Assembly: GCF_900182555.1 (NCBI RefSeq)
Contig: NZ_FXTH01000013.1
Location: forward strand, 1-64,000
DNA length: 64,000 bases
From: Fodinibius sediminis
GTDB taxonomy: Bacteria; Bacteroidota; Rhodothermia; Balneolales; Balneolaceae
Direction: 5' to 3'
Positions 53,548-62,108 of the stretch are shown here, piece after piece. Below the pieces are notes generated by a model that made no database searches, had not been told where the DNA came from, and worked only from the letters and a program-made list of their open reading frames with translations. Numbering within the stretch: the stretch's first letter is position 1; each line of letters starts with the position of its first letter. The position numbers were made by a program, and so were the translations under genes.

Positions 53548-56500
53548 ATGAGTAAATACAGATCTGTAACTGTATTGCTAATTTTTTGGGGTTTCATGTA
53601 TAGTTCCGGGGCCCTGGCACAACATTCTGTTTCATTTGCCGAATCCGGATATTTCAACCATAAGCCAGTGGAAACACAGCCGGCATATATGGAAGAAAAA
53701 ATAAACCTTGACGTTGACGGCAAACCGTTACGAACCGTGCTCAGTATGTTGGAGCATAAGCTGCCGGTACAGTTTTCGTATCAGGAACGGGTGATTGATA
53801 ACCAGCAGCGTTTTTCTGGAAATTTTGAAAGGTTGACGCTTGATCAGATCTTATCCGAAATTTTCAAAGAAACTGATATCACATACGTAGTTGTACCGGG
53901 GGGATATGTGGTTCTTAAAAAAAGACCCGTTAATGAGGGGATTGTACAAACTGTAATAACCGGTATCATAACCGATGGCAATACGGGAGAGCCGCTGCCG
54001 GGGGCGAATGTGTCTATTGCCGGTACCACTCGCGGCTCTTCGACTGATGCTGAGGGACGTTACAGAATTACGGGTATGGAACCGGGAACCCATACCCTGG
54101 TTGTAACCTTTATCGGCTATGAGGAAACGAGCCGGGAAATTACCATCAGCGAGGGACAGGAAACCATTACGGAGGACTTTACCCTTCAGCCGGCTGCAAC
54201 GGCGATGGAAGAGATGGTGGTAATTGGCTATGGTGAGCAGGAAAGATCGGAAATCACGGGTTCGATATCTTCCGTTGACGGAGAGCAGATTACCAGTGGA
54301 CAGAGTACAGATGGGGTTCAAAAAGCACTTCAGGGCCGTATAGCTGGTGTCAACGTGTCTCAAAAATCGGGGCAGCCGGGGAGTGCGGCTGATGTGAATA
54401 TTCGCGGTGTGGCATCCTTTGGCAATAATAATCCGCTGTACGTGATTGATGGTGTACCGGTATTTAGTGGAGACAACCCCAATCGAAATCCTCTTGCCAC
54501 GTTAAATCCCGGCAATATTGAATCTGTGGAGGTTTTGAAAGATGCGTCTGCGGCGGCCATATATGGTGCGCGTGCTGCAAATGGCGTGATCATCATAACT
54601 ACGAAATCCGGACGGGCGGGGGAAATTGACCTGCAGGTTGATCTGTCTGGAGGGGTATCGGTGGTCACGGATTATTTGTCGATGATGAATTCAGAACAGT
54701 ATGTGCAATATTCCAGTGAGGCATACGAGAATGCCGGGGTGGCACTTCCTCTTTCGCTAACAGAACCCCACCTGTCTGAGAACCTGAAAACAGATACGGA
54801 TTGGGGCAGGGAAGGATTCAAATCCGGATATAGCCAGGATTTTTCCCTGTCATTGTCCGGGGGTAATGAACAGGCTACCTATGCCTTCAGTACGGGCTAT
54901 CTGAATGAAAAAGGCAATATTCCTTCAAGTGGCTTCAGAAGGTATTCTGCCAGGATTAACAGCGATTTTAACATCGGAGACAATTTCAGAGTCGGAGAGT
55001 CTGTAGAGTTTAGCCGGGCAGAATGGACCGGGGTTGTTAGCCCGTCTTCCACCAACTTTAAGGAACTTCTGCAACAGGCACCCACGGTTCCCATTCGGTG
55101 CCCCGAAAACCTGGGCGGTTTTTGCGGTCCAACCGTCGAACGATCTCCGCAGGACAGAAACAATGCCATTGGCATATGGACACTGACAGACCAGGAGAAT
55201 ATCGATAACAGAATACTCGGGAACATCTATGCCGAATACGATATTCTTTCAACCCTCACCTATCGCGTAAATTTAAATGGGGATTTTACTTTTGGCCATG
55301 ACAATACCTTTACGCCCCAATATGAGATGGGGAACCGAAGCAATCCTACGGCCGACTTAAGCGTCGTTAAATCCAACACCGACAATTACATTGTGGAGAG
55401 CACGCTGACCTATCAAAATGTTTTTAATGACCTCCACGATGTGACCGCTCTTGTGGGTTATTCGCAGCAGAAATCCTGGTATGAATATATCAGCGGGAAT
55501 ACGACAGAGTTTCCCAATAACAATGTTCCCACCATTGCGGCTTCTTTCGGGCAGTCAAGTTTGAATGGAAGTGAGACCGGATGGGCTCTCCGTTCATTTA
55601 TCGGGCGGATGAATTACGGGTATGACGACAAGTACAATTTGATGGCGACCATCAGGCGGGATGGATCATCACGGTTTGGAGAAAATAATCGTTATGGCAT
55701 TTTCCCCTCTGTATCGGCGAACTGGGTAGTGACCAATGAATCTTTTATGGATGATACGGATGCTGTTTCCAATTTAACAGTCAGGGCCAGCTGGGGGCAG
55801 GTGGGAAGCCAGGAAATCGATAATTTTGCCTCCATTGCCACCATCTCACCGTATGCCAGGTATATATTTGGAGAAAGCCAGGCGGTTTCTCCCGGTGCGG
55901 TTTATTTGCAGCTGGGGAATAATAACCTGCAATGGGAGACAACGACACAGAAAAATATCGGACTGGATATCTCTTTTCTTGATCACAAGCTTTCGCTGGC
56001 TATGGATTACTATATAAAAGATACGGAGGGGGTCCTGCTGCGGGTGCCTATACCAACCACTTCCGGACTTCGAAGGGGCAACGGGGCTTTTCAAAATGCC
56101 GGAGGCTTACACAACGAAGGGCTGGAGTTCAGCGCCGACTACAATAATAACTGGGGTGAATTGCAGTATGCCATTTCCGGTAATATTTCAGCCAACAAGA
56201 ATGAAGTTACCTCGCTGGGTAACGGTGAACCCATTATATCAGAGATGACAAATGATCCCAACCAGGTGCTGACGATGACCCGCGAGGGCGATGAAATCGG
56301 GGCTTTTTACGGCTGGGTGATGGAGGGTGTCTTTGTTGATCAGGCTGATTTGGACAACCATGCCACCCAGCCGGGCGCGGCACCGGGCGATGTCAAGTTT
56401 AAAGATCTGGATGGGAATGGCGTTATCAATGCCGACGATCGAAAAGTCATTGGCAGTCCCTTTCCCGACTTCTCCTACGGCCTGAACTTCAATGTGCAAT

Positions 56501-56970
56501 ATAAAAGGTTCGACGCCTCGATTTTCCTGCAGGGAAAACAGGGCCATCAAATTTATAATTTGATCTGGGCAGGTTTGTCCCAGGGTAAGGGAAGTGGTGA
56601 TAATAATGCCTTGACCGTAATGCTCGATCGCTGGCAGCAGCCTGGCGATGTCACCAATGTGCCACGGGTCATCCGGGGCGATCCCAACCAGAATGTACGA
56701 CCTTCAACCCGTTTTATTGAAGATGGCTCATATCTGAGACTTCAGAACGTACAGATTGGGTATGACTTGGGCGAAGTGTTTCACCTGCCGGCTTTTCGCA
56801 TCTATGTATCAGGATCAAATCTCTTCACGCTGACAGGTTACCGGGGACTTAATCCTGAAGTCGGAACACTGACCTCGGGTAATCAAAGTTCACTGATACG
56901 GGGAGTGGATTTCGGGCAGTATCCCATTCCTAAAACGGTGAGAGCAGGTATTCAGGTTGATTTTAACTGA
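53548..56970 (+). CDS. SusC/RagA-type TonB-dependent outer membrane transporter with STN domain
   Basis: A TonB-linked outer membrane importer of 1140 residues. A signal peptide ends near GALAQ. The STN domain covers about 50-115 (INLDVDGKPLRTVLSMLEHK, YVVLKKRP), a carboxypeptidase-regulatory domain about 130-215 (GEPLPGANVSIAGTTRGSST), and the plug opens with VVIGYGEQERSEITG. The barrel ends with aromatic strand residues. The STN domain commonly signals to a FecR/ECF sigma pair, but none lies in the window. GGAGGG precedes ATG 53548 (ATG 53545 is also possible). It forms a pair with the SusD gene and probably imports a glycan fragment. Confidence 0.95.
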   Translation: MSKYRSVTVLLIFWGFMYSSGALAQHSVSFAESGYFNHKPVETQPAYMEEKINLDVDGKPLRTVLSMLEHKLPVQFSYQERVIDNQQRFSGNFERLTLDQILSEIFKETDITYVVVPGGYVVLKKRPVNEGIVQTVITGIITDGNTGEPLPGANVSIAGTTRGSSTDAEGRYRITGMEPGTHTLVVTFIGYEETSREITISEGQETITEDFTLQPAATAMEEMVVIGYGEQERSEITGSISSVDGEQITSGQSTDGVQKALQGRIAGVNVSQKSGQPGSAADVNIRGVASFGNNNPLYVIDGVPVFSGDNPNRNPLATLNPGNIESVEVLKDASAAAIYGARAANGVIIITTKSGRAGEIDLQVDLSGGVSVVTDYLSMMNSEQYVQYSSEAYENAGVALPLSLTEPHLSENLKTDTDWGREGFKSGYSQDFSLSLSGGNEQATYAFSTGYLNEKGNIPSSGFRRYSARINSDFNIGDNFRVGESVEFSRAEWTGVVSPSSTNFKELLQQAPTVPIRCPENLGGFCGPTVERSPQDRNNAIGIWTLTDQENIDNRILGNIYAEYDILSTLTYRVNLNGDFTFGHDNTFTPQYEMGNRSNPTADLSVVKSNTDNYIVESTLTYQNVFNDLHDVTALVGYSQQKSWYEYISGNTTEFPNNNVPTIAASFGQSSLNGSETGWALRSFIGRMNYGYDDKYNLMATIRRDGSSRFGENNRYGIFPSVSANWVVTNESFMDDTDAVSNLTVRASWGQVGSQEIDNFASIATISPYARYIFGESQAVSPGAVYLQLGNNNLQWETTTQKNIGLDISFLDHKLSLAMDYYIKDTEGVLLRVPIPTTSGLRRGNGAFQNAGGLHNEGLEFSADYNNNWGELQYAISGNISANKNEVTSLGNGEPIISEMTNDPNQVLTMTREGDEIGAFYGWVMEGVFVDQADLDNHATQPGAAPGDVKFKDLDGNGVINADDRKVIGSPFPDFSYGLNFNVQYKRFDASIFLQGKQGHQIYNLIWAGLSQGKGSGDNNALTVMLDRWQQPGDVTNVPRVIRGDPNQNVRPSTRFIEDGSYLRLQNVQIGYDLGEVFHLPAFRIYVSGSNLFTLTGYRGLNPEVGTLTSGNQSSLIRGVDFGQYPIPKTVRAGIQVDFN

Positions 56971-57013
56971 GTAAATAAATGTGAGGAATCTTAATACTAA
57001 GCGGGATAAGATT

Positions 57014-58501
57014 ATGAATAAAGGAAAAATAATAATTTTAGTATTGTTGGCAGCACTGGTGTACACGAGTTGTAAAGACGGGTTTTTGGATATAAAGCCA
57101 ACCAGCTCATTGACTACGGATACATTTTATGAATCGGCGGAGGATGCCCAGTCAGCAGTTAATGCCGCTTATGCCTCTTTACAATTAAATGACATGTACA
57201 GCGATGACTATCCGAAAATTGTCGATGGGCCTTCGGATGATGTAGAGGTAAATAATACCGGGGGGTTGGAATTCAATACCTGGAGCTTCAGTCCTTCGAT
57301 ACAATTTATAGATGATGTCTGGCAAGTTTGTTACGAAGGGGTCTTCCGGTCAAATCTTGTGCTTCAACATGTACCTGAGATTGATATGGACGAGTCACTG
57401 AAAGCTCGTTTTATCGCAGAAGCACAATTTCTGCGTGCTCTCTATTACTGGCATCTTACGTCCCTGTTTGGAGATGTCCCCTTAATAAAGGAGGCAAACC
57501 CCAATGATCTTTCCAATGCAACGGTTGGAAAAACATCAAAGGCAGATATCTATGATTTTATGATTTCTGATTTGCAGGCAGCGGTAGAGGTGTTGCCTGT
57601 AAAATCCGAATATAGCAGTGAGAACCTGGGAAGAGTTACAAAAGGAGCCGCTCAGGCCCTGCTGGGCAAGACCTATCTGTATGCTGGAAACTATGCCATG
57701 GCTGAAACAGCATTGGATAAAGTCATTAACTCCGGGGAATATTCGTTGGTCGATGATTACTCCCAGTTGTGGGTGGCCGACAATAATCCGGAGTCGATAT
57801 TTGAAGTTCAATATGCTGATATCGGTGGAAGCACATGGTCGGGTCAGGACGGACCTGGGGTCAACGAATCCAACCTTCGATTACGGTTGAATTTACCACA
57901 GGGCCGAGGGGGCTTCGCAAATCTGCTCCCTACGCAGGATCATGTAGATGAATACGAGGAGTATTCCGGACCGTCCGCAATCAACGGCAGGGATCCCCGC
58001 CTGTTTTATAATGTTTTCAGGGAAGGGGATCCATTTGGTGACACGCAATACAGTGAGAACTGGACGCCTTTGGGGTATACCATGAAAAAGGGCATGTTAC
58101 CCTATACGGGTCCCGAGGATGCCAACGATCGAAATATCCCCATTATTCGATTGGGAGATGTCATCCTTATGGCTGCAGAGGCAGCGAATCAAAATGATAA
58201 ACCCGGGAAAGCGATCGAGTATTTGAACCGGATACGGAACCGGCCAAGCGTGGATATGCCTGAGTATCCTACAGCAGAGTATCCCGTTAGCAATAAGCAG
58301 GAAATATTCGAAGCCATTGTTCATGAAAGAAGGGTGGAACTGGCTTTTGAATACCAGCGGCTGCACGATTTGAGGCGGTGGGGACTTGCTGAGGAGGAAC
58401 TGGGACCGCTGGGGTATCAGTCTCCCAAACATCGCTATTTCCCCATTCCACAGTCGGAAGTGGACATCAATTCAGAACTGGATCAAAATCCCGATTACTG
58501 A
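57014..58501 (+). CDS. SusD/RagB-family glycan-binding lipoprotein
   Basis: The surface partner of the SusC transporter, 495 residues from ATG 57014. The signal peptide ends VYTSC (lipobox). SusD features are FLDIKPTSSLTTDTFY, the TPR-like helices (AEAQFLRALYYWHL, GAAQALLGKTYLYAG), the C-terminal PIIRLGDVILMAAEAAN and the end HERRVELAFEYQRLHDLRRW. A GTG at 56981 is in frame but would spoil the signal peptide. It starts 43 bases after the SusC stop, clearly in the same transcript. Confidence 0.95.
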   Translation: MNKGKIIILVLLAALVYTSCKDGFLDIKPTSSLTTDTFYESAEDAQSAVNAAYASLQLNDMYSDDYPKIVDGPSDDVEVNNTGGLEFNTWSFSPSIQFIDDVWQVCYEGVFRSNLVLQHVPEIDMDESLKARFIAEAQFLRALYYWHLTSLFGDVPLIKEANPNDLSNATVGKTSKADIYDFMISDLQAAVEVLPVKSEYSSENLGRVTKGAAQALLGKTYLYAGNYAMAETALDKVINSGEYSLVDDYSQLWVADNNPESIFEVQYADIGGSTWSGQDGPGVNESNLRLRLNLPQGRGGFANLLPTQDHVDEYEEYSGPSAINGRDPRLFYNVFREGDPFGDTQYSENWTPLGYTMKKGMLPYTGPEDANDRNIPIIRLGDVILMAAEAANQNDKPGKAIEYLNRIRNRPSVDMPEYPTAEYPVSNKQEIFEAIVHERRVELAFEYQRLHDLRRWGLAEEELGPLGYQSPKHRYFPIPQSEVDINSELDQNPDY

Positions 58502-59481
58502 CCTCCTTTGCAATTTGCATTGGGGAAGAAAGGAGCGACAGATTAATGTCTTTTGCGTTGAACAACTGCGAGCTCCCTTTTTGGGACCACTCAAAGGCAG
58601 GGGATTTCGGTTAAGGTAACCGTTTACGGAGGGGGTACTCCGGAACTTTGTGAGATGGCCTGTGATTGTAACCGCATTTCCCCAGGTCAGCTTGTTGGTT
58701 GGTATTGCCCATAAATTAAGGTATGAAAGCGGGGCATAATACTGTGGGAGTGTCGTGTTGAGGGGGGCGATGCTTGCCCTGCGATGCACCTGCCTGTATG
58801 TAACTATGACTCAGCTGATGACAGAGGTTGCCGCTTTTTCCCACGGCACCTTGCAGGGTATTATGTACCGGGTTCAGCTATGCAAACAGGCGTTTGAGAC
58901 GGGCTCTTTCTGGCCGTGGGATTGGTTTAACCATGATGCCTAACTCCCTAAATCTGGCCAAACAATGAAAAGGAGAGGATATTTAACAGGTAAAGCTTGT
59001 GACATAACAAGCAGTTTGTTGGGGAATGACTGGTGTAAAGAGAATTCTAATGGACCATCATCTTCTTCCGTATCGGTATTAGGACATAAGCAGCATAACG
59101 TATCTATAACAAAATCAATCAATTGTATGGATGCGGCGTTTTTTTAATATTGACGCTACTGTTTTTTTTCGCTGGGGGGTTTGGGGTCAATTAAAGGTGA
59201 CTTCCGCTCAGGGAGATGCAGATATTTTAACTAATACTGGAGACAAGGCTCCTTTCGCGTTAAATAATGGGGGCTGCTGCGTGTGGGGAGAAAGGGTTGT
59301 CAAGGGTAGACCATATGGTTTATATCAAATGGCCCAAAGAATCCGCTCATTCCCAACAGTGCCATTGAGGTCTGCATAGCTTTCGTTAGAAGAGAAACAG
59401 CTTGCTGACTTAATTGGGAGTCTTGACTGCTGGTACGCTTGTAATACAAGTTGTGATACTTTTATTTATTAAAGCCAAAAT
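58502..59481. other. 980-base non-coding stretch
   Basis: Between the SusD and sulfatase genes. Three short open frames (up to 82 codons) exist on the plus strand, but their products show no family, no biased codon use and no convincing starts. No repeat, RNA or insertion sequence was recognised. It may be the wreck of a former gene. Confidence 0.4.
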
Positions 59482-61038
59482 ATGATGTTGTTACCCTTAG
59501 AAAAGGCTGGAGTACTGTTGGCAGTATTCCTTATTCAGACATTCAGCGTACAAGCACAAGCAAACCATAAGTCTTCTCCCAATATTGTGATCATCCTGGC
59601 TGATGATTTGGGATACGGAGACGTATCCTCCTATAATGAGAACGCTGCTTTTACCACTCCCCATATTGATCAACTGGCAGAGCAGGGGGTTCGGTTTACC
59701 GATGCCCACACCAGTTCTTCAGTCTGTACACCCACACGTTATGGATTGTTGACGGGCAGGTATAACTGGCGATCCGAATTGAAGCAAGGGGTGTTGAGCG
59801 GCTACTCCAGGTCTCTGTTAACGAAAAATAGGCTGACGCTGGCCGATCTGCTCCGCAAGGAAGATTACCGGACCGCGTTCATTGGAAAATGGCATCTGGG
59901 ATGGAACTGGCAACTGGAGAAGCAAAACAAGAATATTGACAAGCTAGATAGCAGACCGGAGGTGGACTTCAGTCAACCTATTTCAATGGGACCCGGGGAC
60001 CATGGGTTTATTTATTCGTACGGATTTTCGGGCTCCCTGGACATGCCCCCTTACGTGTATGTGGAAAACAGCCGGCCGACAACCATTCCGAAAGATACGA
60101 CCGTAAATTATGATGAAAAAGGATTTTGGCGAAAAGGGCTGACGGGATCAGATTTCAGTCATACCGATGTGCTGCCGCATCTAACGGAGAAATCCATGCA
60201 GTATATCCGGAAACAGGCGGATAATCAGCCTTTTCTGCTATATTTTGCTCTTCCCGCTCCGCATACCCCTATTTTACCGACCACGGAATTTATCGGGACC
60301 AGCAATGCCAACCTCTATGGCGATTTTGTCCTGCAAGTAGATGGTGTGGTGGGACAAATAACCCAGGCATTGGAAGAAGAAGGTATTTTGGAAGAAACAC
60401 TGATTATTTTTGCAAGCGATAACGGCGCCTCACCGCGCGCAGACTTCGAAGAACTTGCGAGAGCCGGTCATGACCCGAGCTATATTTACCGTGGCCATAA
60501 AGCCGACATCTATGAGGGCGGGCACCGGATCCCGTTTATCGCCCACTGGCCCGAGATGATAGAGGAAGGATTCATCACTGATGAGACGGTCAGTACAGTT
60601 GACATTATGGCTACTGTGGCAGATATAGCAGGAACTTCGCTGCCCGACGATGCGGGAGAGGATAGTTACAGCTTTTTGCCTGTTTTATTACATAAAAACT
60701 ATAGCAAACCGCTGCGGGAGGCGACGGTTTTTCATTCTATTTCCGGCCGTTTTGCCCTCCGGAAAGGACCGTGGAAGCTTATCCTGTGGCCGGGTTCCGG
60801 TGGCTGGAGCTTCCCGAGAACGAAAGAAGATCTCCAGGGACGACCGGATTTTCAGCTGTACAACTTAGAGGAAGACCCCGGCGAGGAGCACAACCTTGTT
60901 GACCAGTATCCCGGAAAAGTAAAGGAGCTAAAAGCGCTGATGGAAAAATATGTCAAGGAGGGACGAAGCACACCGGGCGATCCCCGGCCAAATGACGGGG
61001 ATCAACAGTGGCCCCAGCTTGAGTGGATGGATAAATAA
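59482..61038 (+). CDS. exported sulfatase (type I, formylglycine-dependent)
   Basis: A periplasmic or secreted sulfatase of 518 residues. The signal peptide ends near VQAQ. The metal-binding motif ADDLGYGD is at 40-47, and the sulfatase signature C82-T-P-T-R86 gives the cysteine that a maturase must convert to formylglycine. Further conserved parts are GKWHLGWN, PAPHTPI, and FASDNGAS with its metal-binding acid. No sulfatase-modifying enzyme is in the window. In this locus it probably removes sulfate from a marine polysaccharide; the position attacked is unknown. Met 1 and Met 2 are both possible starts. Confidence 0.93.
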   Translation: MMLLPLEKAGVLLAVFLIQTFSVQAQANHKSSPNIVIILADDLGYGDVSSYNENAAFTTPHIDQLAEQGVRFTDAHTSSSVCTPTRYGLLTGRYNWRSELKQGVLSGYSRSLLTKNRLTLADLLRKEDYRTAFIGKWHLGWNWQLEKQNKNIDKLDSRPEVDFSQPISMGPGDHGFIYSYGFSGSLDMPPYVYVENSRPTTIPKDTTVNYDEKGFWRKGLTGSDFSHTDVLPHLTEKSMQYIRKQADNQPFLLYFALPAPHTPILPTTEFIGTSNANLYGDFVLQVDGVVGQITQALEEEGILEETLIIFASDNGASPRADFEELARAGHDPSYIYRGHKADIYEGGHRIPFIAHWPEMIEEGFITDETVSTVDIMATVADIAGTSLPDDAGEDSYSFLPVLLHKNYSKPLREATVFHSISGRFALRKGPWKLILWPGSGGWSFPRTKEDLQGRPDFQLYNLEEDPGEEHNLVDQYPGKVKELKALMEKYVKEGRSTPGDPRPNDGDQQWPQLEWMDK

Positions 61039-62108
61039 ATCTTGCCAAGCTGAAGGTATTAGTTCAGGTTTTTCTTTTGTGATTTGGCCACTACCTGTTG
61101 ACAAGAGTTATGGTAACAGTTGATTTCCCCCAGTTTGTGAAGGAGGAGATCTGCTGCAGGGTTTTTAAATACAGCACATTAAAAAGTGAATCCTATGTAA
61201 TATTAAAGTCGTTCCTCTCTGTCACCGGCCCGCATGAGTTTGCCTGGTGAACACTGTGACTGAAAATAACCTATTGTATGAGACGGCCTTGTTGGTTGAT
61301 AAAAGATGTATTTTAGACCGAATGGGCTTTGTTTTTTAATTTTAAGTATCGTTATAATTAACAGGGATTTCTGTTTTTGAAGGAGATGATATTCCAAAGC
61401 CATCGGATGGCGAAATGAAATGTGTTATACGGGCAGTATTTTTTTGCTTCCATCGAGGTGTTAGTGCTGCTATATCTTCATTTTCGGTGGAACGGCATCT
61501 ATTGAACTAAAACAGGGATTGGTTAGTCCGAATATTTCGAATATAGTATTACTTCTAACCTACTGGTGAACAGGTAATTAAAGTATAACATGCATTATGA
61601 CGCCGATAAATACGCATGAATATAGAATGAGATGTATAAAGACAGTTTCCAGGGGTTTTTTGGGCAGGCCAGGAACCTCCTGTTTTATAAGTAAATAATA
61701 TGCTCATATTAAGATCAATTATAATTTATAGATTTAAGGGCATATATAATTATATATCAGATGAAATATTCAGAAAAACCTCGTTGGTACCTATGGATGA
61801 ATAAGTATTGGACTGGGACAAATCTTAAAAAGACATATTGTTCCATAAATATTTATATAATAGATAATCAGAATCGATGAATTATCATGCATTGATGCTA
61901 AAAGGGTTTCATATTTAATAGCCTTTTATGAGATGGGTTGATTTTTTTTGAAGGGTAGATTATTTGATTATATAGTGATTCTGTAATTATGAAATAGAGG
62001 CCTAAGCGGTAGTACAGTAACCCAACGGGAAATCAGTAATCGTCTGTAAAGATGGTTATATAGAGGAAAAGGGTAAGGGCTGTCAAACTTGATGCAATAC
62101 AATAAATT
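61039..62108. other. AT-rich non-coding stretch of about 1 kb
   Basis: No gene is recognisable on either strand. The sequence becomes markedly AT-rich around 61540-61970, unlike the flanking genes. A weak hairpin near 61050-61067 followed by TTTTTCTTTT may end the sulfatase transcript. A regulatory RNA or decayed insert would be invisible to me here. Confidence 0.4.
61050..61078 (+). terminator. weak terminator after the sulfatase gene
   Basis: CTGAA (61050-61054) pairs with TTCAG (61063-61067), followed by a T-rich run GTTTTTCTTTT. The stem is short, but the T-run is good. Confidence 0.45.

Noticed and set aside
58755-59379. Three short frames between SusD and sulfatase genes
   Set aside because: No recognisable products, no start signals, and no sign that they are used.
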